Positions 1-10,489 of a stretch of 64,000 nucleotides of DNA are shown in pieces. Each line of letters begins with the position of its first letter. Within the stretch, counting starts at the first letter, position 1. Made by a program: the position numbers and the translations under genes. The stretch spans positions 682,001 through 746,000 of the forward strand of contig JAFEMH010000078.1 in the NCBI GenBank assembly GCA_022495995.1, given 5' to 3'. The DNA comes from Adenophora triphylla var. japonica. Its lineage: Eukaryota > Streptophyta > Magnoliopsida > Asterales > Campanulaceae. Below the pieces are notes generated by a model. That model saw only the letters and a list, made by a program, of their open reading frames with translations. It ran no database searches and had not been told where the DNA came from.

Positions 1-27
1 TTATGCTCTATGTTCTTTGTAAAACAG

Positions 28-212
28 ATTGGATGCTTCAAGTTGAAAGAGCCAAAGAGCTGACACAATCTTCCTCCACTACAACTACTAGATTGAAAGC
101 TAATTCTTCATCAGTATTACCAGTCACTAATGACCAAGAAGGGAGCAAGGAGGGAGCTGCTAATCTTGAAGAGATTTTGTGCATTGAAACTGACCCTCTC
201 ATTGTGAAGTGA
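28..212 (+). CDS. Terminal exon of an unrecognised gene (5' part outside window)
   Basis: A pyrimidine-rich stretch ending in AAAACAG at about 21-27 looks like a 3' splice site. The following sequence is open to a TGA at 210-212. The encoded tail begins DWMLQVERAKEL, is rich in Ser/Thr and Asn, and ends in DPLIVK. No domain is recognisable. The open frame also extends upstream of the proposed acceptor, so the exon start is inferred from the splice signal. This appears to be the C-terminus of a gene whose body lies left of the window. Function unknown. Confidence 0.5.
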
Positions 213-420
213 TTAGAGAGAGAGAAGGATTACTACTACTAGTTGATAATCCTAGCTAATTTTTAAAGCCCAACTCTGTTGATGGGAGTGGGTGATGTGA
301 AGATTTGTACTTTAACACTAGCTTTTCTATTAGAGTTGTCATCTTTTTGATATCCTTTTGATGATGATGTTTCTTGCGTTTAGAATAGAATAACAAACAT
401 TGTTTTATCTACTTATTGTC
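213..420 (+). other. Probable 3' UTR of the preceding gene
   Basis: The sequence after the stop is non-coding and T-rich. An AATAGAATAACAAA stretch near 384-397 could serve as a plant near-upstream polyadenylation element. The boundary is inferred. From 420 to 765 I see only AT-rich sequence with no gene. Confidence 0.35.
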
Positions 421-765
421 TCTTCATAAAATTAAAATAAAATATTTAAAAATAACCTTTAGTTAGTTGCATAGATGTGACTACTTCTTCTGGAAAATAT
501 AAGCGTTGGAAAGTTGAACTTCTCATTTTTTTTTTCCATCACCTCTTAATCAACCAATCTCATTTAAATAAAAAGAAATCAAAATCGATAACTTTGTAGT
601 AACTATATATATGCACAATTTTATCAACTTTAATTTCTTATGTGTAATTGCGTTTTAGACTTATACTCGAAGATACTAGAATTCAGATGAACTTTAGAAT
701 TTTAAATGAATGTCGAAATATTCTTGTTTTTCACTTTCCAAACATTTAGTTTTGCAAAAATAAAA

Positions 766-1257
766 GGAAATTTGCCCCATAAGTTCCTTTTGGAACAAAT
801 CACTTTCCACTAAGTTCCTGATTGTATTAAAATGCCCCCTAAGTTCTCATGTTGCATTATGTATAATACAACATTAATTAGTTATGCAGTAGTTTAAAAT
901 CATAATACTGCATCCGCACCACCGACTCCGCCACAGCCCAGCTCCACCGCCGCCGTCTGCTATCGCCGCATGCCGGATTTCGATCAATTTTCGCCTGAAT
1001 CCGGTCAATTTTCACCGGAAACCGGCAATTTTGGCCGAAATCCGGCCACCGATCGCCGAAACCCGGTCGCCGGAGGTCGGAATCTGGTCGCCGGTCCATG
1101 GGCTTCGGACTCCGGTCACCGGCGGCCGCCGGAATGCAGTATTATGGCCTTAATTGATGTTGTATTTTCGAAACATAATACAACATCATAATACAACATA
1201 GGGAAGAAACTTATCGAGCATTATGAAACTTTTTTAGAACTTATCGGGCATAGTCCC
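766..1257. mobile_element. Short MULE-like non-autonomous element with GC-rich core
   Basis: The element is flanked by a perfect 9-bp direct repeat AAAATAAAA (757-765 and 1258-1266), the duplication size typical of Mutator-like elements. Its ends are related in inverted orientation: the left end reads TTTGCCCCATAAGTTC and the complement of the right end reads TATGCCCGATAAGTTC. Subterminal AATACAACAT motifs face each other. The core (about 910-1140) is unusually GC-rich for this window and consists of CCGG-containing phrases. It encodes no transposase, so it is non-autonomous. The short ORFs in the core are by-products of its composition. Confidence 0.75.
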
Positions 1258-1557
1258 AAAATAAAATGACTATTGAAAAAAAATTGGTGAAAAACATTTA
1301 GGAACAAAGTTATTTTCAAAAATAACATTCATTTTGGTACAAAAATTTCTTGATATTCAGCATTCATTTAGAAACATAGGGAGTACAAGTTTTGAGCAGG
1401 CGGCAATGGCGGATTCAGAATTACTGGTTAGTGTGGGCCAAATTTTTTTAACGTTATAATCAACTATATTCGACCATATAATTACGAAATTAAACATCAA
1501 AATATTAAAAAGGACATCAAAAAATAAAAATTAATTGTAGTAAATTGAAGATGAAAC

Positions 1558-1908
1558 TGTTAAAGTCTGAGGTTCCACCTTAAAACCAATTGGTGATAAG
1601 GGGAGTAGCCCAGGATCTTTATATATTATAGGCAAGGTTTGTCAATTCCCAATGTGGGATAATATCTCTAACACGCCCCCTCATGTGTAGCGGGCTTTGC
1701 CAAAGCTTACAACGTGGACTTATCAATCGGGTGGCGCGGAGTAACATCGTGGGCCGTTGGGCCTGCACGAGTAAGAACCTGCTCTGATACCATGTTAAAG
1801 TCTGAGGTTCCACCTTAAAATCAATTGGTGATAAGGGGAGTAGCCCAGGATCTTTATATATTATAGGCAAGGTTTGTCAATTCCCAATGTGGGATAATAT
1901 CTCTAACA
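1558..1908 (-). mobile_element. Complete TRIM (terminal-repeat retrotransposon in miniature)
   Basis: Two near-identical 116-bp direct terminal repeats (1558-1673 and 1793-1908) begin TGTTA and end TAACA in minus-strand orientation. A perfect 5-bp target duplication GAAAC lies at 1553-1557 and 1909-1913. In minus-strand orientation the left repeat is followed directly by TGGTATCAGAGC, complementary to initiator tRNA-Met (1781-1792). A GAGGGGGCG polypurine tract (1674-1682) precedes the right repeat. The internal part is only 119 bp and non-coding. The ATCCCACATTGG phrase in the repeats is common in plant TRIM elements. The element depends on enzymes supplied by others. Confidence 0.93.
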
Positions 1909-1913
1909 GAAAC

Positions 1914-3481
1914 CTTGAAATTTTCAACTCCAAAATACTTTAAAGTCAATGTAATCAAAGTAATTTATAATAAAAATGAGGAATTATAATAAAAACTTGT
2001 GTTACCTTTACGTTTGTAAAGACTCTATCAAATAGAATAATCTTTGATGTAGTGTTTAAAATTTTAAAAAGGGTAAAAACAAGAGAGAGGTAGAAAACGA
2101 GAGAAGGGGGGGGGGGTCGAGACCGAGAATGCAGACAAGAGTGACTTGATCGCCATTATTTTCTTCACACCGTGAACCTGTCGTTTGTTTATGCTTGCGT
2201 GAGTGAGCAAATTTTGTGAGGGCGTGTTTTATTTTTATTACATTGGGTAAATTACTATCCCATGCCCTAAATAAATGTCTATTTTCAAGAAATTTAACTT
2301 CAAAACTTTACCCCTAAATATTTTTTTATCAACTTTTTCAACCACTCTATTTTTACTTGCAAAAGTTAACGTTTAGAAAATAGAAAAAAAAAAGAATATT
2401 TATGCAATTTTGATTTTTAAATGTATAAAATGTAAATATTTTCAAAATATTTCTTAAATGAAATTTGAACACTCAACATAATTAGGTATTCATTTAGAAA
2501 CGGAGAAATATAATTTGTTTCACTAAAAGACATTAAAAAATTAAAAATAATATTTTTAAAAATTGAATGTGAGCGATGGTCCACTCTCGTTCTAAGATGG
2601 AACCGCCGTCGAGGGGTGGATATTTGCATGTAGAGTGGGTGCTAGTGCACCCACTAACCTAAGTCATTTTAGTATATATTGCTCTACTTGAACATTTGAA
2701 TGACATTTCCATTAACAAATTTCTTTTGGCACCCACCCACTATATATATATGATCAAATAATTGGACATCTAATTAAATCACAAATCTTATCACAAGAAT
2801 AATATTTAGTTAAACTAAAAGTGGATAATCCTCACATTTTATTAGTTTAATTTATTTATGTTTGTGAAAATCATAGTGGGAGAGAGAAAAAGGTTGGGCG
2901 AGAGAGAGAGAGAGAGGGGATATTAAAATCCGGCGCCTACTTTTATTTTTTTATTTATTTAATTTAGTTTAAAGATTGATCCTTTTTTGGTATGGAAGTG
3001 CCATCACATTGACAGCCTAAAACGGAAACTATTACAACATAGTGTAATGCTCATCACCTTCTCCCATAACCCCACTTTTTTATTATTGGCCATCATCTTA
3101 ATTTGAATTTGTAAGTGCTTCAATAGTCATCATTTTATTTTATTGACTAGGTCACAGTATTTGACAAGGATAAGGACGGGCCGCATCGGCTTCTCCTTCT
3201 CCTGTTGTAATGCTTGCGATATGATCTTCATTATCCATTGTTCAATTCAAAAGCTTCGTTTCCCGGTAATCGATATATCCCGCCTTGGATAGGCAGTCGG
3301 ATGGTAAGGTCAAGAGATTCATTAGAAATTGGCCAGAGAAATAATCATGAATAGTAAGATTTTATTTTTATTTGTTATTATTCTATTATTTTCGAAATTT
3401 ATTTTAAATAGTTAGTGTTGTTATTATCAGAAATAGATTAGGGTGATATTTTAGTGTTTGATTAGGTTACTATATGGGTTA
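1914..3481. other. Intergenic, no gene seen; right part is a remnant of an older LTR element
   Basis: AT-rich non-coding sequence with a G-run near 2107 and a short GA repeat near 2900-2917. Short ORFs here have no coding character. The right part, from roughly 3100, probably belongs to an older retroelement remnant, because equivalent sequence resumes after the gypsy insertion at 13025. Confidence 0.4.
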
Positions 3482-4421
3482 TATAGACACTCTATTCTGA
3501 ACACATTATACCTGATTACATAACTCTTGTTCTCGCCTTTGTGTTTTAATGAAAGCTCATCGATTTCGTATTTCGTTAGGTTTTGACTAACTTCGTTAGC
3601 TTTGAATTTAACTAATTAGCAAAATAACTATAGAAGACGAAATAGTTAATCTGACTTGTTGTCTCGTATAAGATTACGTGGCTCGCACGAGACAACCTCT
3701 GCATAATGAGCAGATTCACTTTCCTTCTTGTTTTCGATCTATTTCTTGCTCTTCTAATCCGGGATGGACCCTAATCTAGGTCTTCCTAAAACCTTCCTTT
3801 AGATTTCCTACCATACTCAAAACTCCTTTTCTTTGCCATCAATTCCATATACACCTATAAATACAAGGGACCTTCAATCACACCTTATTCTACACACGTT
3901 TTGTTGACTTCTCTCCTACACATAAATAAGACACAAAACAATCCTAAATCCCTCACTAAATTCGTTCACATCAATCCTCCTACGAAGATCTCAAGCCTTT
4001 GTCAAGGCTATCCATTGAATTACTCAAGAAATCACAATGTAAACTCCCTACACTTTTCGTTCTTTTTCTCAACCTTTCTAATTGCTTTTAGAGTAGTGTA
4101 ATCTCATAAAAAAGAATTATCTTAGAGCCCCTTAAATTCATGAAGGTGATCTCGAATCACACAATATGACATTCCAACCCTAATTAATAAATTAATTAGG
4201 TTTTACTTGTTCTTATTTATCTTAATTTGATTGAATTGATTGATAACACCTAATTAGCAAGACCAATCATAAGATTGAGTGAAATTGGTGCTCCTTTACC
4301 TTCCAATTTCATAAATTAACCCGCCTTGCATCTCTTGAAATCACAAAAAGATTTTTTTATTGTGTTCCTCAAATAAATAATAAGTGGCAACTCGTTGAAC
4401 CAAAAATTCACTATTGCTACA
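3482..4421 (+). repeat. Left LTR of the gypsy-type element
   Basis: A 940-bp repeat aligning to the right LTR over its whole length. It contains the palindromic GTCTCG/CGAGAC block near 3658-3697. It also keeps the empty site (near 4187-4206) corresponding to the MULE-like insertion in the right LTR. Confidence 0.88.
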
Positions 4422-4440
4422 GTAGCGACTCCGCTGGGGG
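4422..4440 (+). promoter_or_regulatory. Primer-binding site of the gypsy-type element
   Basis: The sequence immediately after the left LTR resembles the TGGCGACTCCRCTGGGG primer site (tRNA-Arg) used by Tat/Ogre-type plant gypsy elements. The second position differs from that consensus. Confidence 0.7.
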
Positions 4441-4807
4441 CAATTAATTACAGAGGGTTAGACTTGAATTTGCTTGGTGTTATCAATTTTTTCTTAATTT
4501 TGTAAAATTTTTGAAAATCTGCTTGTCTCGCGTGAAACAACTTGTCTCACGCGAGACAACTTTTCTGCCTTCTTGAATTTGGTTTTTCTATTCTGAAAAT
4601 GGAGTTTTCGCTCGGTTTATACATGGGTGATCCCAAATTCAATATTAGTCGAGTCTCTTCATATAGTGAAAGACCCCATCTTTGTCATTATAAATCTTTT
4701 GCTAACTCTATTTTGCAGGATTATAATGATTAATTATATGAATGTTTGAGATTGAATTATTTTTAATTTTTACCCGTTATCGATTGACTCGGGCTTTATA
4801 AATAATT

Positions 4808-4809
<2 letters not shown>

Positions 4810-4849
<40 letters not shown>
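4810..4849 (+). repeat. (TC)n microsatellite
   Basis: About 20 uninterrupted TC units in the 5' internal region of the gypsy-type element, between the primer site and the gag-like ORF. Confidence 0.95.
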
Positions 4850-4851
<2 letters not shown>

Positions 4852-5808
4852 ATGTGTGAACTACGACGGCTTAAGTTTTTCTAATTTGGGAGAAACGTAG
4901 GCAACCAATTGATTCGGCCATTGCTTGTTTTTATTTTAGTTTTTCTAAAAAAAAAATATTTTCATCACCTAGAATTGACTCTCATACACGTGCACATCAT
5001 AATATAATTGTTTGCATTGCAATACATTACCCTATCTTAACCCGGGGTCCCACACTAAGGACGGATGTCGGTCACCTATGTCTTCGGTTTCTCCGAAGTT
5101 GGTGAACCCCACTCAACGGTTCGCTCTTATACGACCACTGCGGGGATCCTAAGTCGTAATCCTGCAAAAACCTCATGCATCATTCTAGGCATCTTAAGAC
5201 ACTACTTGACCAGTTGGTTTGATTTAGGGGCTATTTTTTGTATTTGACCAAAATAAAGTCATGTGCAATGTCCAATGTGAATGAATAAGGGAATGTCCAC
5301 ACGGAATGTCCTAAAAGGTTTGTCCCTCAAAGCAAAAATAAACCCTTCACAAAGGTTCATTACACGTGTCTTGATTTTGCAAAGAAATAAAATAATTACT
5401 AAGTCGTTGGGTTTGGATTTGAATAGGGGATTCCGATGAGAATGTGGGACATTTGCCCAAAATTGTCCGTTTTGGGGAGTACAATACAGTTGAAATATAA
5501 GGGGCTCACATTCTAGGGTGATGAATCCATTGTTCCAGGACTTAGGTAGAAACCCCAAAACGGATTTATCTTCGTCCAACCAAAGATAGGACTTAAAATA
5601 TGAAAGTAATCTGTAGTTTTGTCTCGCCCAAAATTGTACGTTTTGGGGAGTACCATGTTTGGTGTGTTTGTGCCATTTGGTCATGCCTTTAATCCTTCAT
5701 ACCCCTCATTTAGTCGACTTGTTGGGACTCGATCATGGTTTAACACGGTTGCTACACATCTAGATCCGTCATCAAGGCAACTAGTTCGCTCAATACTCTC
5801 CCAACACA

Positions 5809-6072
5809 ATGTCCAACACTCAAGCTACTCAAGAAGTCAATGCTCTCAGAGCCCGTCTAGAAGGGGAAGTAAATCAAATGGTCGAAGTGTACGCTTTCGT
5901 CTTTTATACCAACTTTAAGCGACAAATGGAGGGAGAATTTCAAACCCGCCTCCGAACTCAAAGAGAATACTATGAGAAAGAAATCAAAGCACTTTGTACC
6001 TACCTACAAGCTCAAAAGGAATATTATGAGAAGGATATCGAGACACTTCGAGAGATATTCGGGCCTAAGTAG
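5809..6072 (+). CDS. Gag-like coiled-coil ORF of the gypsy-type element
   Basis: An 87-residue ORF in the place expected for gag. It is rich in Glu, Lys, Arg and Gln and carries two near-repeats, REYYEKEIKAL and KEYYEKDIETLREIF, that would form a coiled coil. It has no zinc knuckle and is far shorter than a full gag, so it is probably a decayed fragment. The upstream frame 5619-5918 overlaps it in a different phase and may be another gag piece shifted by an indel. Confidence 0.4.
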   Translation: MSNTQATQEVNALRARLEGEVNQMVEVYAFVFYTNFKRQMEGEFQTRLRTQREYYEKEIKALCTYLQAQKEYYEKDIETLREIFGPK

Positions 6073-7039
6073 GAAAGAACTCGACATGACAAAGGATGCG
6101 CATATTTGGATTACACCTGCTTTAATGGATTCAATCAATAAAGGCTCTTTGACTCTAATCATCCTAATAATGGAAAGTACTTTGTCGTTCCCCGTCCTAA
6201 AAGAAAAAGGAAAGAAAAGCACTATGATAGGCTAGAGGGAACTACTCAACAGGGTCTCCTTGACATGCTCGTGAGAAAGGAGAGATCAAAACAAGGGAAG
6301 GTGGTCCTCCTAAAGATGTGGGTCCTAACCATGCTTATCACTTCTTCTGCAAGTTCCACAACACCACCGGCCACGACACCAACTCTTGCCAACATTTGAA
6401 TTTTGAAGAACCTTATCCAAGACCTCATCAGCAAGAAGGAAATAGGGATACCTAATGTAGCTACCAAGCCTCTCCCTTAGCATCAAGAAGACGAAGCTCC
6501 AAGAAGAAATCAATACTTACCACTTTGAGGCTACAACTATACTCTCCCTTTCTCCTTTGAAATAGATCAGGTTTAAATTTAAGTATGAACTCAAAGTTCT
6601 ATCTTTCTAGTACTTCTCCCTATTTCTAGTTTGTGACTTCTGAATTTTCTCATTAATGAAAGTTATTTCCTTCTCCATACACTTTCCCTAAAGTTGATCA
6701 ACCTCGTGAATATTATAAGATTGCATGTAATTTCTGAAAATGATGAGTTAGATCAAGCTAAACATGAGAAATATATAAAGCTAATGATGAAATCATTAAG
6801 GAATAATGGACACACAAACCATAAATATCACATTTCAAATTAAAACTTTGCGAAAAACGATTTTGAGAAAAAAAGCTATCATTAGAAGGCATATGGGCTA
6901 AACATCATCCCTCCTACTGAAAGTCAAAGATCAATAAAGGAAAAGAGCCAAAGGCGCTATCATCAATATCAATCCCAAGAAAAGTGGGGGTACTCAAATC
7001 AAAAGCTTTGAGAGTACAAAAAAAAAGTTCTTGAAGTTC

Positions 7040-7240
7040 CAAAGAAGGAACTCCAACAAGTTACAATGAAGGTAATGAGGATTCCTCAACGTCATCATAC
7101 CACAACAAAGAAAGAACTTCAACAAGTTACAACGAATAAAGGAGGGTTCTTCAACATCGTCTTCCCACAAAGAAGAAGATTCAAACAATTACAATGAGGA
7201 GAGAAGGATTCCTCAACACCTCCTCTTATAATGATGCTCA
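7040..7240. repeat. Degenerate ~65-bp tandem repeat in gypsy interior
   Basis: Three imperfect units, each with a phrase like CAACAAGTTACAA followed by GGATTCCTCAAC or a variant. Open frames on the minus strand reflect the repeat, not a gene. Confidence 0.55.
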
Positions 7241-8436
7241 AACGACAATGCAAAGGAAAAAGACTTTCAACACCAATCCATAAAGAAATATGTTGACCCC
7301 TAGGTCGTACTAATGATTGCTTTCTTCTCAAGTTATACAAACTCTTCAAGAAAATTTACACTAGGGCTCCTCCACCTCCTAATCTCACATACAAAGAAGT
7401 TACTCCAGAAATGTCAATATCCACAGAATCGATGATTGGATCAAATTTTCCAAAAATAAAGTCCGTCTCTTCTCAATAAAACCGGAGTTTCATTCATTAC
7501 ACCCCATCAAGAATCTAAATACTCATTTATCTCCTCAATGAGATTCCCCCGCTAAGTCCTCTTTTGAGTTAACATACTTTTCAAAAAAAAAACGCAAAAG
7601 AGATGCCCGCTAGATTGAAAACCTGAAAGGCGGTCTAGACAAAAACCAGGGTGCGTCAAAAAGAATAAAATCAAAGACAAAGAGAGAGCATTCTTCAAAT
7701 CAAAGAGCCTCGCAAACCTGTTCACGAAGTCATTCAATATTCTTCAAATCAAACGGCCTTAAAAGCCTGTTAACAAAGTCGTCTACAATATACCTTATTT
7801 TTTAGGCTTGGCAAGAATAGAGCCTTATACAATACAATCTTGGAGGGAGCAACACAACTAGCACATCAACAGTCGTCTTTTTCCACCTAAAAGACATGAC
7901 TTGACTCAAATGGATATTTACAGCGACCTAGATGTGCTTTCACAAGGGTTACTCGTCAAAAATCTACAACGAAAATGAAGAAACAGTACAGCAGTCTCGT
8001 ACGAGACAAGCCGTCTCGCACGAGACAACCTCACTGATCAGCAACAATTCTGCAAAAAACCTGATTTGGTTCCAACTTATCAAACCAAGTTTCAAACCTA
8101 CAAAAATATGCCCCTACAGTTCATGCATCTCAAATATACACCTATACACATGTCATTACATATGCTCATATACAAACTCATTACCCAAAATGACCAAAAT
8201 CGACTGAATTGACCATTCCACAAACAAATGTGGGCACCACTACACAAGTCAAAATTAAACAACTAAAACTTGGAAAATCTACTTGGAGTATTTATGTGTT
8301 GAACAGGTACAAAAAGTAAGAAATGTCTTGGTCCATCCGAGATTAATGCATATATCCCTGCATTATAGGAGTCGACATAACCTCCACCTCAACCGATAAC
8401 CATAAAGACCGTATCATCGGCAACAACCATAAATTA

Positions 8437-8850
8437 TGTGACCTCAGCAAATTCGGCGAGGTGTGTGACCTCGGATGGAGCATCAACAAGCAAATTTCGG
8501 CAAAGTCTGTGACCTCGGATGGAGCATCAACAAAGTCTGTGACCTCAGCAAATTTGGCGAAGTCTGTGACCTCAGATGGAGCATCAACAAAGTCTGTGAC
8601 CTCAGCAAATTCGGCAAAGTCCATGACCTCGGATGGAGCATCAACAAAATCTGTGACCTTAGCAAATTCGGCAAAGTCCGTGACATCTTAGCAAATTCTG
8701 CAAAGTCTGTGACCTCGGATAGAGCATCAACAAAGTCTGTGACCTCAACAACTTCGCCAAAGTCTGTGACCTCGAATGGAGATCAACAAAGTCTGCGACC
8801 TCAACAACTTTGGCGAAGTCTGTAACCTCAGGCAGCACATCAACAAACGG
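8437..8850. repeat. 57-bp tandem array in gypsy interior
   Basis: A composite unit of a 30-bp and a 27-bp half, each starting GTCTGTGACCTC, is repeated with mismatches. Because 57 is divisible by three, several frames stay open and encode a 19-residue repeat of the SVTSDGASTKSVTSANSAK type. Later units lose periodicity. Gypsy spacer regions often carry minisatellites; no protein function is implied. Confidence 0.85.
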
Positions 8851-8942
8851 GTATTTTCAGAATTGGGTTAGAGTGTTGATTCCTCGGTATGAATGTATCC
8901 ATAGTTCGAAAACCTTCGGACGATCTCAGCAAAGTCGGTAAT

Positions 8943-10194
8943 TGATGGAGGATTTCTCCCTCTAATTAAATTACCTAGCAAGTACACTAGTTATTATTGT
9001 AGTAATATGCACACATGCAAGGATCGAATCCACAAATACTCGTGGACGAACAAGTGTATTTTAATAGTGCTAAATTAACCAATGGGTTTTGATTTAATTG
9101 GATTTATTATTAACCTATGAAAGCAAGAATTTAAAGCAAGTAAAAGAATCAAGAAGACATGAGATTCATGGATTAGGAATCATAACAATTATCACTTTAT
9201 CCTATTTCAAATCATGTAAATTAAGATCAATCTAATTCAAGGGTTTGTTCACAAAAGATTAGGGTTGGGATGTTTGATATATTCCGCTAGGTCAATACCA
9301 ACATTAAAACCCTAATATCTCTATATTATTTATAACTTTCAATATGTTAATATAAACATTCAAGAATTCCAATTAAGATCACAAGAACACAAAAACAGAG
9401 ATTCATATGAATTTTGCTAGGTCATAACTGAATCCACTCTTCTCAACAATGGTCAATATATAAATCATCCACCCTGATCAATGGTTTATACCCAAATACA
9501 TTCAAGAAGTCAAAAGTACATTATGCTAGTTCAATGCAATTGATCTCAAGAACCATCGTTAAGAACGTTGAGAACAACAAGAATGAGAAAAAAGATAGAA
9601 AGAATTAAAACTTTAGCATAAATATCCAATTGTTAATCACCCAATACACGAACCAAGAATTTAGCCGTGAAGGGCAATAAAAGAAGAAAAGAAATAAATA
9701 AAACCTTAATCTTCAATCCTTGTCTTCAACAAAATAAAATCCAAATTATGTATGAGATGATACAAAACATATACTAGTGTTGTTTATATAGTAGGAGAGG
9801 AAGGAGGGTGATTCCTTATGCAGCCCCACTTTCCAATTATGTCCAAAACCTTCTGCAATCCGGAAATTCTGGCCTCAATCCGCCGTGAATTCGTCAGGGT
9901 ACGATCGCACCCCCCATGATAGGTGCGATCGCGCTCAGTCTCTGCCTTTTTCGCGCGGTCGCTCCCTTACTGGGTGCGGTCGCTCACTACCTAATGTCCA
10001 TTGGGTGCGGCCGCTCCCTTTTAGGAGTACGGTCACTCCCATCTTTTTTTAGCTTAAGTCCCTCCTTTTTCCTTCATTTTGCATTCCAACCCTTGTACTT
10101 ACAAAAACACTAGAAATACATCAAAACTCCCAAGGATCGAGTACAAAATGGGTTCAAAAGTATATCCTTTGGATGGGTGAAAACACATCCATCA
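8943..10194. mobile_element. Solo LTR nested in the gypsy-type element
   Basis: The insertion is bounded by TGATGGA and TCCATCA, with a 5-bp flanking duplication GTAAT/GTAAC (8938-8942 and 10195-10199, one mismatch). Removing it rejoins the interrupted GTGACCTCAG repeat phrase of the host element, so the insertion is younger than the array. It is 1252 bp with no coding capacity, TATATAG-like promoter sequence near 9785, and a cluster of GGTGCGGYCGC phrases at 9900-10040. Confidence 0.7.
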
Positions 10195-10489
10195 GTAACC
10201 TCAGACGGCACCTCAACAACTTCATCAACAAACCGGGTATCTTCAGAATTGGGTCAGAGTGTTGATTCCTCGGTATGGATTTACTTTTCATTTAACAAAT
10301 TGTTTTTCAAAAATGATTTTCAAAATACCTGAAATAACCTTTTCGAGTACTTTTGGAGTCGAACTACATTTGGTCTGATTCCCGTCCGAGATACTTATGC
10401 AGCTATCTAGCACGACCATCCCTATGTTAGAATGGATGTCTTTCTATCGACGACATGACTTCTTTCATAAGTCTTGTCTCCAGGGGATC

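Noticed and set aside
8437..8850. Regular repeats that might suggest a CRISPR array
   Set aside because: Units are contiguous and composite with no unique spacers, lie inside a plant retroelement, and there are no cas genes; it is a minisatellite.
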